Shown here: positions 6,921 through 14,307 of the stretch, one piece after another
Position numbering within the stretch: the stretch's first letter is position 1
How the letters are laid out: every line of letters begins with the position of its first letter
Assembly (NCBI GenBank): GCA_003343625.1
Contig: QAKV01000035.1
Span: 1-27,242 of the forward strand
DNA: 27,242 nucleotides
DNA from: Clostridiales bacterium
GTDB lineage: Bacteria; Bacillota; Clostridia; Lachnospirales; Lachnospiraceae
Reading direction: 5' to 3'
Program-made: the position numbers and the translations under genes
The notes under the pieces: model-generated
Databases searched by the model: none
Seen by the model: only the letters and a program-made list of their open reading frames with translations
Told to the model about the DNA's origin: nothing

Positions 6921-7786
6921 TTTCCTGTTTTGCTCCAGCGTCCGGAAGCGCCGCAGGGTAAAATCAGGCCGCTTTCCGTGACGGGAAGGCCGATTTCGTC
7001 GGACTGCACCTGCCCGCCGAAATTTGGAGTGAGTACAGAGCTGATCATGTAGGTGAGCACTGCCGGCTGCAGGCCGGTGGTATAGGAGTTGACCAGAAAG
7101 AAAACCGGATCGTCGGACAGGATCTGGGCGGCCAGCTTCAGGAAGGGGAAAATGCTCTCTTCGATCTTCCAGATTTCCCCTTTTGGGCCGCGGCCATAGG
7201 AAGGGGGATCCATGATGATCCCGTCGTACTTGTTGCCACGGCGGATTTCCCTTTCTACGAATTTCACGCAGTCGTCCACCAGCCAGCGGACAGGCGCGTC
7301 GCTCAGGCCGGAGGCTACGGCATTTTCCCGCGCCCAGGTGACCATCCCCTTGGAAGCGTCCACGTGGGTGACGGCCGCTCCGGCTTTTGCTGCGGAAAGG
7401 GTGGCTCCTCCGGTATAGGCGAACAGATTGAGCACCTTCAACGGTCTGCCGGCGCTGCGGATTTTTTCGGAGAACCAGTCCCAGTTGACTGCCTGCTCCG
7501 GAAAGAGTCCGGTGTGCTTGAAGCTGAACGGTTTGAGGCGGAAAGTCAGCTCCCGGTAATGGATGCTCCATTCTTCGGGCAGATGGAAAAATTCCCATTC
7601 TCCGCCGCCTTTGGCGCTCCTGTGATAGTGTCCGTTTTTCTTCTTCCAGCCGGGATTGTCCCGGGGGGTGTTCCAGATGACCTGAGGGTCGGGGCGGATC
7701 AGAAGATAATCCCCCCAGCGCTCCAGCTTCTCCCCCGAGGAGGTATCGATCACTTCATAGTCCTTCCAGTTATCGGCAATCCACAT
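6917..7786 (-). CDS. Class I SAM-dependent methyltransferase (RlmI/RlmK-like)
   Basis: A 289-residue cytosolic protein. SAM-binding motif I is VLNLFAYTGG (118-127), followed by the acidic HVDASKG (141-147), and the catalytic DPPSYGRG is at 193-200. DPPxF/Y motifs are typical of enzymes methylating cytosine C5 or amino groups in nucleic acids. The overall order resembles the C-terminal methyltransferase domain of the 23S rRNA cytosine methyltransferase RlmI (pfam Methyltrans_SAM), without the usual PUA domain. The substrate is therefore probably RNA but unproven. GAGGA at 7800-7796 lies nine bases before the ATG. A good promoter lies at 7864-7892. Confidence 0.88.
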   Translation of the reverse strand: MWIADNWKDYEVIDTSSGEKLERWGDYLLIRPDPQVIWNTPRDNPGWKKKNGHYHRSAKGGGEWEFFHLPEEWSIHYRELTFRLKPFSFKHTGLFPEQAVNWDWFSEKIRSAGRPLKVLNLFAYTGGATLSAAKAGAAVTHVDASKGMVTWARENAVASGLSDAPVRWLVDDCVKFVEREIRRGNKYDGIIMDPPSYGRGPKGEIWKIEESIFPFLKLAAQILSDDPVFFLVNSYTTGLQPAVLTYMISSVLTPNFGGQVQSDEIGLPVTESGLILPCGASGRWSKTGN

Positions 7787-7863
7787 GGCAAGTTTTCCTC
7801 ATTTCCTTTTGTCGTTCGGCCGCCGAACAGCGCATGTAAAGGGCCGGATGACGTTTTTCTTCC

Positions 7864-7892
7864 ACTATACAGGAAGGGGAGGCAAAAGGCAA
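7864..7892 (-). promoter_or_regulatory. Promoter of the methyltransferase gene
   Basis: On the minus strand TTGCCT (7892-7887) and TATAGT (7869-7864) are 17 bases apart. Transcription should start near 7857, with a leader of about 70 bases. Confidence 0.55.
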
Positions 7893-7967
7893 CCGGGTGG
7901 AAAGAAAAAGTGTTGCGCCAAAGGGGAAAAGGGGGAAAAGATAATAAAAAAAAGGAGGTAAACTGTT

Positions 7968-8843
7968 TTGCGTTTTCTGGTAATGGGATCTTTGAACTAC
8001 GACTATACCTACTTCGTGAACCACATCGTGCGTCCCGGGGAGACGATCGCTTCCGCGCGCCTGGAAATGGCGTGCGGAGGGAAGGGATTCAACCAGGCCG
8101 CAGCTCTGGCCAAAGCGGGAGCCGACGTATATCTCGCAGGGCTGGTGGGGGCGGACGGAGACGATCTTCTGCGGACGGCGCGGGGATATGGTGTGAACTG
8201 CGATTTCGTCGCCGGATCGGAGGAGCGGACTGGAAACGCGATCATTCAGGTAGAAGAAAGCGGCCAGAACAGCATCGTTTTATTCGGCGGGGCGAATCGG
8301 AAATGGACAGATGAATATCGGGAAGAGGTGCTGGGGCATTTCGGAAAAGGGGATATCCTGATCCTGCAAAACGAAGTCAACGATGGCGGAAAGATCGTGA
8401 ACAACGCGGGGAAGAGGGGAATGGAAATCGTCCTCAATCCGTCCCCTTTTGAGCCGGGCATTCTGGACTGGGATCTGGGAAAAGTCTCCCTGTTTCTTCT
8501 GAACGAAGTGGAAGGGGAGCAGATGACCGGCGCGAGGGAACCTGGAAAAATTCTGGACGGGCTTCTGGCGCGGTTTCCGGCGTCGTCTGTTGTGCTGACC
8601 CTGGGCGAGAAGGGCGCGTGGTATGCGGACGGCGCGCAACGGTGTTTCTGTCCGGCGAGAAAGGCACAGGCGGTGGATACTACGGCAGCGGGCGATACTT
8701 TCAGCGGGTATTTTCTGGCGGCGAGGAGCAGACAAATGGATACGGGAAGGTGTCTTCAAATTGCAGCGGAGGCGGCAGCGATCGCAGTGTCCCGAAAAGG
8801 CGCGTCCGTATCCATTCCGATCTGGAACGAGATTTTGATATAA
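7968..8843 (+). CDS. PfkB-family carbohydrate kinase, ribokinase-like
   Basis: A 291-residue sugar kinase. The N-terminus MGSLNYDYTY matches the ribokinase opening strand. PfkB signature 1 is GGKGFNQAAALAKAG (37-51). Signature 2 is DTTAAGDTFSGYF (237-249), containing the anion hole and the catalytic base D243. Ribokinase (phosphorylation of D-ribose at O5 with ATP) is the closest match I recognise, but related kinases act on other sugars and nucleosides, and no ribose transporter or D-ribose pyranase is nearby. It starts with TTG: AAGGAGG (7952-7958) is nine bases upstream and there is no better start. It is slightly shorter than E. coli RbsK (309). Confidence 0.88.
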   Translation: MRFLVMGSLNYDYTYFVNHIVRPGETIASARLEMACGGKGFNQAAALAKAGADVYLAGLVGADGDDLLRTARGYGVNCDFVAGSEERTGNAIIQVEESGQNSIVLFGGANRKWTDEYREEVLGHFGKGDILILQNEVNDGGKIVNNAGKRGMEIVLNPSPFEPGILDWDLGKVSLFLLNEVEGEQMTGAREPGKILDGLLARFPASSVVLTLGEKGAWYADGAQRCFCPARKAQAVDTTAAGDTFSGYFLAARSRQMDTGRCLQIAAEAAAIAVSRKGASVSIPIWNEILI

Positions 8844-8844
8844 T
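8836..8844 (+). promoter_or_regulatory. Possible promoter of the riboswitch-btu operon inside the kinase 3' end
   Basis: TGATATAAT is an extended -10 element (TG-n-TATAAT) spanning the kinase stop codon, about 65 bases before the riboswitch. There is no clear -35 box. A second, weaker candidate is TTTACT (8851-8856) with TAAAGT (8874-8879), 17 bases apart. Confidence 0.35.
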
Positions 8845-8908
8845 CGGGGCTTTACTTCCCTCCCTCCTTATGATAAAGTGAAAAAAGATGTTTAACGATA
8901 GACCAGAC

Positions 8909-9106
8909 GGATGCGGTGTCCCGGCCATGGCCGGGGTGAAAAGGGAATGAGGTGAGAATCCTCAGCAGGGCCGCTGCTGTATGGGCGGATGGGTGTGATC
9001 GGTCAGGGCCACTGAGCAGGAGCTCGGGAAGGCCTTGCCCAAAAAGAAATGCCGGAAAGAGTCGGAAGGGGACTCCGCTGCCTGAGCCAGAAGACCTGCC
9101 GCATTT
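8909..9106 (+). promoter_or_regulatory. Cobalamin riboswitch
   Basis: The aptamer is recognised from its conserved blocks in order: CCGGGGTGAAAAGGGAA; GGTGAGAATCC; GCAGGGCCGCTGCTGTATGG; the B12 box GCCACTG (9008-9014); GGGAAGGC; GTCGGAAG; and CCTGAGCCAGAAGACCTGCC. The closing stem pairs ATGCGG (8911-8916) with CCGCAT (9099-9104). It binds adenosyl- or related cobalamins and shuts down downstream expression when B12 is plentiful. Here it precedes a complete B12 import operon, and a long-stem terminator at 9239-9280 supplies the off state. Confidence 0.96.
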
Positions 9107-9238
9107 GTGGACATGGCGGCATCGCCGTGTCAGGCGCGGACTTCCCCGGAACCGGGAGGCATGGCCGATGAGCTTAAGGGGCGAAGTGGGCCCTCTGACG
9201 GCTGCGCGATCGCAGCTGCGGGCAGAAAGGGATGAAGC

Positions 9239-9280
9239 GCTGTTTCTTCTTTATATTTATAAGGAAGAAGCAGCTTTTTT
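9239..9280 (+). terminator. Riboswitch-controlled intrinsic terminator
   Basis: A 17-bp stem (9239-9255 with 9258-9274, two G-T pairs) runs directly into TTTTTT (9275-9280), 59 bases before btuF. It lies about 130 bases after the aptamer. The connecting segment contains two further hairpins (GACATGGCG with CGCCGTGTC at about 9110-9131, and GCTGCG with CGCAGC at 9201-9216), so the route of antitermination is not obvious. Confidence 0.85.
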
Positions 9281-9339
9281 GTCGGAAAAACATCGCAGCA
9301 AATAAACTGCAAAATGCAGCGAACGAGGAGGAAAAGACC

Positions 9340-10392
9340 ATGAAAAAGAGATGGAGTGTTCTCGCCGCACTGTTCCTGACGGCGGGATTGACAGCCTGTG
9401 CGGGAACCGGCGCGGAGCAGACCCAGAGCGCGGCGGAACCCCCCAGCGCAGTCGAGACGGAGGTACAGACGGAGAATCAGGCGGAAGCGCAGACCGGGAC
9501 GCCGGAGGAAACCGTTTCCGCATCCGGGGAAGGGGAGATGGACACCGCAAAGCCGCAGGAAGATCGCGCGGGGAATCCCATTACCGTACCGGAAGAAGTG
9601 AACAGCATCATTTCCCTGGCTCCTGCTACCACGCAGATCCTGTGCGATCTCGGTCTGGCGGATAAGATCGTAGCCGTAGACACCAATTCTCCCCAGTATG
9701 CCGAAGAACTGACGGAGGATGTGATGCAGTTCGATATGATGGAGCCTGATCTGGAGCAGATTCTGAATGCACAGCCGGATATCATTTTTGTCAGCAATAT
9801 GAGCAGCCAGGGCGGGGATGATATCTTCAAAAGCGTCCGGGACGCGGGCATTTGCGTGGCGGAAATCCCCACATCCAATTCTATTGAAGATGTGAAAGAG
9901 GACGTGCGGTTTACCGCGGACTGTGTGGGTATGCCGGAAGAAGGCGCGGAGTTGGTAGCCGACATGGAGAAAGTCATCGATGAGGTGAGCGCCATCGGGC
10001 AGAACATCGAAGAGAAAAAGACCGTGCTGTTCGAAATTTCTCCGGTTCCCTACCTGTACAGTTTCGGGACAGGCGTATATCTGAACGAGATGATTGAACT
10101 GATCGGGGCGCAGAACGTGCTGGCGGATCAGGAAGGCTGGATTTCCGTAACGGAGGAAAGCGCGGTGTCGGCCGATCCGGACGTTATTCTGACCAGCGAC
10201 AATTTTTCCAATGAAGATCCGGTGACGGAGATTCTGGGAAGAACCGGCTGGGAAAACGTGACTGCGGTGAAAAACGGTCAGGTGGCCTATATCGATAATG
10301 CGGCGAGCAGCCTGCCCAACCATCATATCGTCGATGCGCTGAAGGAGATGGCGAAAGCGATCTATCCGGAAGAATACGCCGGACTGGAATAA
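9340..10392 (+). CDS. btuF: Cobalamin ABC transporter substrate-binding lipoprotein
   Basis: A 350-residue lipoprotein: signal peptide MKKRWSVLAALFLTAGLTAC with the lipid-anchored cysteine at position 20. A flexible linker rich in Glu, Ala and Gln follows to about residue 75, then a class III (helical-backbone) periplasmic binding fold. The fold is seen in IISLAPATTQILCDLGLADK at its start and ADPDVILTSDNF in the second lobe. BtuF captures cobalamin outside the membrane and passes it to BtuC. B12 specificity is inferred from the riboswitch upstream and the adenosyltransferase-like gene downstream; by sequence alone an iron-siderophore binder would be possible. I chose ATG 9340 because GAGGAGG sits just upstream and it begins the signal peptide. 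Confidence 0.93.
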   Translation: MKKRWSVLAALFLTAGLTACAGTGAEQTQSAAEPPSAVETEVQTENQAEAQTGTPEETVSASGEGEMDTAKPQEDRAGNPITVPEEVNSIISLAPATTQILCDLGLADKIVAVDTNSPQYAEELTEDVMQFDMMEPDLEQILNAQPDIIFVSNMSSQGGDDIFKSVRDAGICVAEIPTSNSIEDVKEDVRFTADCVGMPEEGAELVADMEKVIDEVSAIGQNIEEKKTVLFEISPVPYLYSFGTGVYLNEMIELIGAQNVLADQEGWISVTEESAVSADPDVILTSDNFSNEDPVTEILGRTGWENVTAVKNGQVAYIDNAASSLPNHHIVDALKEMAKAIYPEEYAGLE

Positions 10393-10434
10393 AGTTGTAA
10401 AGAAATTCCAACTACAAGAATGAAGGAAATCAAT

Positions 10435-11463
10435 ATGAAAAGGAAAAATCGAAACAGGCTGTTTATCGTTTTGATTTCCTGCATCCTGGCTTTGGCGGCG
10501 GGAATCGGGATCGGCAGCGTCATGGTCTCCCCCGGGGATATCCTCCGGATTCTCGGGAATAAACTGTTCGACCTGCCCCTTCCGGCTTCTTTGGAAGCGT
10601 CGAAGGTCTCCATCGTCTGGTCCATTCGCCTTCCGCGATGCCTGTCCGCCTTTTTGGCGGGGGCAGCGCTGTCGGCCAGCGGAACGGTGATGCAGTCCGT
10701 ATTGCGCAATTCCCTGGCCAGCAGCTATACCCTGGGCGTTTCCTCCGGAGCCTCTCTGGGGGCTGCCCTCGTCATCGTAACCGGGTTTTCGCTGCCTCTG
10801 ATCGGCGCCCTCACCCTGCCCCTGTTCGGCTTTCTGTTCGGCTTGGGTACGGTGCTGGCGGTGATCGGTTTCGCGGCCAGGATGGATCGGGGATTGGAAA
10901 ACCAGACCATTATTCTGACGGGAATGGTCTTTTCCCTGTTCGTCAACGCCTGCATGACGTTGTTGAGCGTTCTGCATCAAAATTATATGCAGCAGCTCAT
11001 CCGCTGGCAGATGGGAAGCTTTTCGGGCAACGGATGGGAACAGGTGCTGATCCTCCTCGTCGTGCTGGCAGCGGGAATCCTGTATTTATGCTGTTTTACC
11101 AGACAGATGGATATGATGACCTTCGGAGAAGAGGCCGCCCGAACCATGGGCGTGAACACGAAGCGGACGAAACTGCATCTGATCGTGGCGGCCTCCCTGT
11201 TGACCGGCACTGCGGTCTGCTTCACCGGAACCATCGGGTTTATCGATCTGATCGCGCCCCATGTGACGCGGCGGGTATTCGGCCCTGCCCATCGTTACGT
11301 GCTTCCGGTGTCTGCGCTGTTCGGCGGCGCCTTCATGGTGTTGGCGGATACGGCGGCCAGAACTGTCCTGGCGCCTGCGGAGCTTCCGGTGGGCGCGGTG
11401 ACCGCCCTGATCGGGGCGCCCTTTTTCGCCTGGGTTTATTTTAAAGGACGGAGGAAAGCATGA
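10435..11463 (+). CDS. btuC: Cobalamin ABC transporter permease (FecCD/BtuC family)
   Basis: A 342-residue membrane protein with the FecCD pattern of about ten helices. Typical segments are SIRLPRCLSAFLAGAALSAS (early loop and helix), the LGVSSGASLGAALVIV stretch, and FTGTIGFIDLIAPHVTRRVF, the cytoplasmic coupling-helix region that contacts the ATPase. It forms a homodimeric channel for cobalamin. I chose ATG 10435 because AAGGA (10423-10427) is seven bases upstream. An in-frame ATG at 10420 adds five residues without a ribosome-binding site. It overlaps btuD by four bases (ATGA), which implies coupled translation. Confidence 0.93.
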   Translation: MKRKNRNRLFIVLISCILALAAGIGIGSVMVSPGDILRILGNKLFDLPLPASLEASKVSIVWSIRLPRCLSAFLAGAALSASGTVMQSVLRNSLASSYTLGVSSGASLGAALVIVTGFSLPLIGALTLPLFGFLFGLGTVLAVIGFAARMDRGLENQTIILTGMVFSLFVNACMTLLSVLHQNYMQQLIRWQMGSFSGNGWEQVLILLVVLAAGILYLCCFTRQMDMMTFGEEAARTMGVNTKRTKLHLIVAASLLTGTAVCFTGTIGFIDLIAPHVTRRVFGPAHRYVLPVSALFGGAFMVLADTAARTVLAPAELPVGAVTALIGAPFFAWVYFKGRRKA

Positions 11464-12263
11464 AGAGAACGGCATTGGAGCTGCGGGGGATCACGGCTGG
11501 ATACGGAGCGGATCCGGTTCTGAAGGACATTTCCTTTTCCCTGGAAGAGGGAAAGCGGCTGGCTGTTTTAGGACCCAACGGCAGCGGAAAAACTACGCTG
11601 CTCAGGGTGCTGGACGGGCTGCTGGAATGGAAAGGAGAACTGAAGATCCTGGGAAAGGACGCTGCAGGGATGAGCAGGGAAGAGCTGGCCCGCAGCGTGG
11701 CCATGATGAGTCAGTTCGCGGGAGCATCTCTGCCCTATACGGTGGAAGAAACCGTCCTGATGGGGAGATATGTTCACATGTCCCGTGGAATACTCGCCGG
11801 GCCGGGCGAGAAAGACCGGCAGGTAGCCCGGGACTGCCTCCGGGCAGCCGGGTTGTCGGGATGGGAACAGAAACGGGTCACAGAACTTTCCGGAGGTCAG
11901 CTGCAGCGGGTTTTTCTGGCCCGGACACTGGCGCAGGAGCCGTCTGTGATCCTGTTGGACGAACCCACCAGCCATCTGGATCTGAAATACCAGACGGAGC
12001 TTGCGGATTACTTAAAGGGCTGGGGGCAGCAGCCGGGGCACACCGTAGTGGGCGTTTTACACGACATCAATCTGGCCCTTCGACTGGCGGATACCTTCCT
12101 GTTTTTAAAGGGAGGGAGAATACTGGCTCACGGCGGAGCAGAAATACTGACCCCGGAGCTTTTGACAGAAACTTATGGAATGGACGTGGCTGCTTATATG
12201 AGGGAGGCGGCCGCTCGAATGGAGGAAATTCTAAATGGGAAACATTTATCGAAGCCCTTATGA
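11460..12263 (+). CDS. btuD: Cobalamin ABC transporter ATP-binding protein
   Basis: A 267-residue ABC ATPase with every catalytic motif: Walker A GPNGSGKTT (38-46), a Q-loop in MMSQFAG (82-88), the signature LSGGQLQR (143-150), Walker B VILLDEP (163-169), a D-loop SHLDL, and the switch histidine H201 in VLHDIN. It powers uptake through BtuC. The FecE/BtuD subfamily is indicated by the sequence and by the neighbouring FecCD permease. It overlaps btuC by four bases and its last 29 bases overlap the next gene, so the whole set reads as one operon. Confidence 0.94.
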   Translation: MKRTALELRGITAGYGADPVLKDISFSLEEGKRLAVLGPNGSGKTTLLRVLDGLLEWKGELKILGKDAAGMSREELARSVAMMSQFAGASLPYTVEETVLMGRYVHMSRGILAGPGEKDRQVARDCLRAAGLSGWEQKRVTELSGGQLQRVFLARTLAQEPSVILLDEPTSHLDLKYQTELADYLKGWGQQPGHTVVGVLHDINLALRLADTFLFLKGGRILAHGGAEILTPELLTETYGMDVAAYMREAAARMEEILNGKHLSKPL

Positions 12264-12768
12264 AGCGTATCCTTTTCTGGCGGATGCGCCGGAGGATCTG
12301 CGCTGCGATTTCGAACTGCTGACGGACGAGCTGTCCAGTCTGACCGGCCTGCTGGCGGCCAAAATGGAAGCTTCAGGCCTGGAGGAGGGATTGCAGGAAG
12401 AGCTTTTGTGGATCGACGAGCTGATCTATCACGCCAATCCGACCTTGCGGACTTTTTTTTCCATCCGTCCGGAAGAAATCCGGAAGCTGGCGGAGCGTAC
12501 CCGGGAGTTGATGAAGGAAGCGGCGGGAGAGGTGAATCGCTTCGTGCTGCCCTGCGGCTGCGAGACAGCCGCTCTGGCTCATGTGCTTCGGGTGAAGGGG
12601 AAGGAGCTGGTGCGCCTTTTGTACCGGCATATGCATCAGGGACATGAGGTCCCGGACGGTTTGATGGACTTCGCCAATCTTCTGTCCGGCTATTTTTTCG
12701 GGCTGACCTTGAAACTGAACCGGGATACGGGAGTGGTCGAACGGGATTTCGTCAGTCGGAATTATTGA
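12235..12768 (+). CDS. Divergent PduO-type cobalamin adenosyltransferase homologue
   Basis: A 177-residue protein that I place in the PduO/Cob_adeno_trans family. TDELSSLTGLL (30-40) fits the family's D-E-L-N-x-x-I-G-L. FVLPCGCETAALAHVLR (103-119) fits F-I-L-P-G-G-x-x-x-A-x-x-H-x-A-R. LMDFANLLSGYFFGL (143-157) fits the terminal L-N-R-L-S-D-Y-L-F. PduO enzymes transfer adenosyl from ATP to cob(I)alamin. Two catalytic elements are changed: the N-terminal T-K-x-G-D ATP-binding loop is absent, and the R-R-A-E part of the R-R-A-E-R helix reads KELV (123-126), although flanking arginines remain. It may be a weak enzyme, a B12 chaperone or a regulator. GGAGGAAA precedes ATG 12235. It overlaps btuD by 29 bases and ends the riboswitch-controlled operon. 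Confidence 0.68.
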   Translation: MGNIYRSPYEAYPFLADAPEDLRCDFELLTDELSSLTGLLAAKMEASGLEEGLQEELLWIDELIYHANPTLRTFFSIRPEEIRKLAERTRELMKEAAGEVNRFVLPCGCETAALAHVLRVKGKELVRLLYRHMHQGHEVPDGLMDFANLLSGYFFGLTLKLNRDTGVVERDFVSRNY

Positions 12769-12827
12769 GGTTTCGCGGATTGTACCGAAATTCATACAAA
12801 AAGACGAAGAAAAATTTTAGAAAACGC

Positions 12828-12856
12828 TTGCAATTTCGTTTGTGATCCCTTATACT
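12828..12856 (+). promoter_or_regulatory. Main promoter of the S10-spc ribosomal protein operon
   Basis: TTGCAA (12828-12833) and TATACT (12851-12856) are separated by 17 bases, with AT-rich sequence upstream (12798-12824) that could act as an UP element. Start is expected near 12863, giving a leader of about 300 bases before rpsJ. No terminator is visible between the btu operon stop (12768) and this promoter. Confidence 0.85.
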
Positions 12857-12862
12857 ATCAAG

Positions 12863-13162
12863 TGCTGTGACATGATAGCGATGAAGCGTGAGGTTGCTGC
12901 CCGGGAAAAATCATAATCCCAGCAGGTTTTCCGTGGAGCGAATGTCAAGTTTTAAACTGACGACAAGTCACTGTACCAGAAACAGCACCTGGTTCGGCTC
13001 GCAGGAGTGAGAGCCCGACAGGGGAAACGACGTGGGGATCCGCCGATAAGAGAAAGGGAAGGCCTTTCAGGGTTGCTTATCAGAAGGACACACACGGGAA
13101 CGTGTACAGTCACCGCTTGTCGCACTTATTTCAGAAAGCGCGAAAAGGAGGCGACTTTTTTT
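12863..13162 (+). promoter_or_regulatory. Structured 5' leader of the S10 operon
   Basis: This 300-base stretch encodes no convincing protein but folds repeatedly. Hairpin A is CTGC/GCAG plus GGGA/TCCC (12897-12925). Hairpin B pairs CCTG, TCGG, CTC with GAG, CCGA, CAGG (12988-13022). Hairpin C is GATAAG/CTTATC enclosing GAAAGG/CCTTTC (13045-13081). Hairpin D is ACACG-GGAA-CGTGT (13092-13105). A ribosome-binding site AAGGAGG (13145-13151) and seven T residues then precede rpsJ. In E. coli the S10 leader is bound by L4 to repress the operon; whether this unrelated-looking leader is a protein- or ligand-sensing element is inference. Confidence 0.55.
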
Positions 13163-13480
13163 ATGGCAAATCAGGTAATGCGTATTACACTGAAAGCTTA
13201 CGATCATCAGTTAGTTGATGCGTCTGCGAAGAAAATCATCGAAACAGTCAGGAAAAATGGTGCACAGGTGAGCGGACCGGTACCGCTTCCGACCAAGAAG
13301 GAAGTTGTGACGATCCTGAGAGCTGTTCACAAGTACAAGGATTCCAGAGAACAGTTCGAGCGCAGAACGCACAAGAGACTGATCGACATCATCACACCCA
13401 CCCCCAGAACGGTGGACGCACTGCAGAGACTGGAAATGCCCGCAGGTGTGTACATCGATATCAAGATGAAGAACAAATAA
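13163..13480 (+). CDS. rpsJ: 30S ribosomal protein S10
   Basis: A 105-residue protein starting [19 protein letters not shown] and containing the S10 stretch [16 protein letters not shown] and [20 protein letters not shown]10 sits in the head of the small subunit and doubles as NusE in transcription antitermination. The length is typical. It is the first gene of the S10 operon. The frame stays open upstream to about 13007, but that part has no ribosome-binding site and no S10 similarity, so ATG 13163 with AAGGAGG 11 bases upstream is the start. Confidence 0.98.
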   Translation: MANQVMRITLKAYDHQLVDASAKKIIETVRKNGAQVSGPVPLPTKKEVVTILRAVHKYKDSREQFERRTHKRLIDIITPTPRTVDALQRLEMPAGVYIDIKMKNK

Positions 13481-13600
13481 TGCAAAGCGAACCTCTACAG
13501 AGACGTATGAATAGTCCAACGGCTTTAACCGCTCCCTTAAAATAAGGAAGGAGGAAAGCTGCGAACATTCCGCTATGTAGAACGATCAGGAGGTCTAACA

Positions 13601-14284
13601 ATGAAAAAGGCAATTTTAGCTACCAAAGTCGGAATGACTCAAATCTTCAACGACGACGGCGTACTCGTTCCGGTAACCGTCCTTCAGGCCGGTCCCTGCG
13701 TGGTGACTCAGATCAAGACCGTGGAAAACGACGGGTACGAAGCGGTGCAGGTCGGTTTTGTGGATAAGAAGGAAAGGATCGTCAACAGAGACAAGGCCGG
13801 CAAGAAAGAAGTCATTCACAGACATGGTGTGAATAAAGCGATGAAGGGACACTTCGACAAGGCCGGAGTCTCCTGCAAGAGATATGTGAGAGAATTCAGA
13901 TTCGAAAACGCATCCGAGTATGCGCTGGCTCAGGAAATCAAGGCTGATATCTTCGCGGCAGGCGACAAAGTCGACGCTTCTGCAATCAGCAAAGGAAAAG
14001 GATTCCAGGGCGCCATCAAGAGACTCGGACAGCACAGAGGTCCCATGGCTCACGGTTCCAAATTCCATCGCCATCAGGGTTCCAACGGCGCCTGCTCCTC
14101 TCCGAGCCGCGTGTTCAAGGGCAAGGGGATGCCTGGCCACATGGGCTGCGTGAAGGTCACCGTTCAGAATCTGGAAGTCGTAAGAGTGGATGCTGACAAG
14201 AACCTGCTCCTGGTAAAGGGCGCGGTACCGGGGCCCAGAAAAGCTCTGGTAACAATCAAAGAGACCACTAAGGTGGAGGCTTAA
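13601..14284 (+). CDS. rplC: 50S ribosomal protein L3
   Basis: A 227-residue protein beginning [20 protein letters not shown], with the L3 core [18 protein letters not shown] and the loop reaching toward the peptidyl-transferase centre ([20 protein letters not shown]). It is one of the first proteins bound in 50S assembly. At 227 residues it is somewhat longer than the usual 205-212; the extra length lies around residues 56-75 ([20 protein letters not shown]). The 120-base gap after rpsJ holds two Shine-Dalgarno-like sequences, AAGGAGG at 13548-13554 and AGGAGG just upstream of the ATG; only the second has a start codon at proper distance. Confidence 0.98.
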   Translation: MKKAILATKVGMTQIFNDDGVLVPVTVLQAGPCVVTQIKTVENDGYEAVQVGFVDKKERIVNRDKAGKKEVIHRHGVNKAMKGHFDKAGVSCKRYVREFRFENASEYALAQEIKADIFAAGDKVDASAISKGKGFQGAIKRLGQHRGPMAHGSKFHRHQGSNGACSSPSRVFKGKGMPGHMGCVKVTVQNLEVVRVDADKNLLLVKGAVPGPRKALVTIKETTKVEA

Positions 14285-14307
14285 ATCAGGAAAGGAGGAA
14301 CACACAG

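Noticed and set aside
6444..7598. A 384-residue minus-strand frame overlapping the methyltransferase and DUF2752 genes
   Set aside because: It is in another frame of the methyltransferase and antisense to DUF2752; its arginine- and proline-rich composition is typical of a shadow frame.
7913..7945. A sigma-A promoter (TTGCGC with GATAAT) for the sugar kinase
   Set aside because: The two boxes are 21 bases apart, beyond the normal 16-18, so I do not report it as a promoter.
9130..10980. A 616-residue open frame on the minus strand opposite btuF and the riboswitch
   Set aside because: It is the complement of a real gene with strong third-position bias, runs through the riboswitch and resembles no family; btuF has signal peptide, lipobox and ribosome-binding site.
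12881..12916. A mini-frame MKREVAAREKS in the S10 leader as a leader peptide
   Set aside because: No ribosome-binding site precedes the ATG and it overlaps hairpin A; nothing supports its translation.
13007..13162. A 52-codon in-frame N-terminal extension of rpsJ from a GTG
   Set aside because: It would translate the structured leader, lacks a properly spaced ribosome-binding site and would make S10 far longer than any known member.
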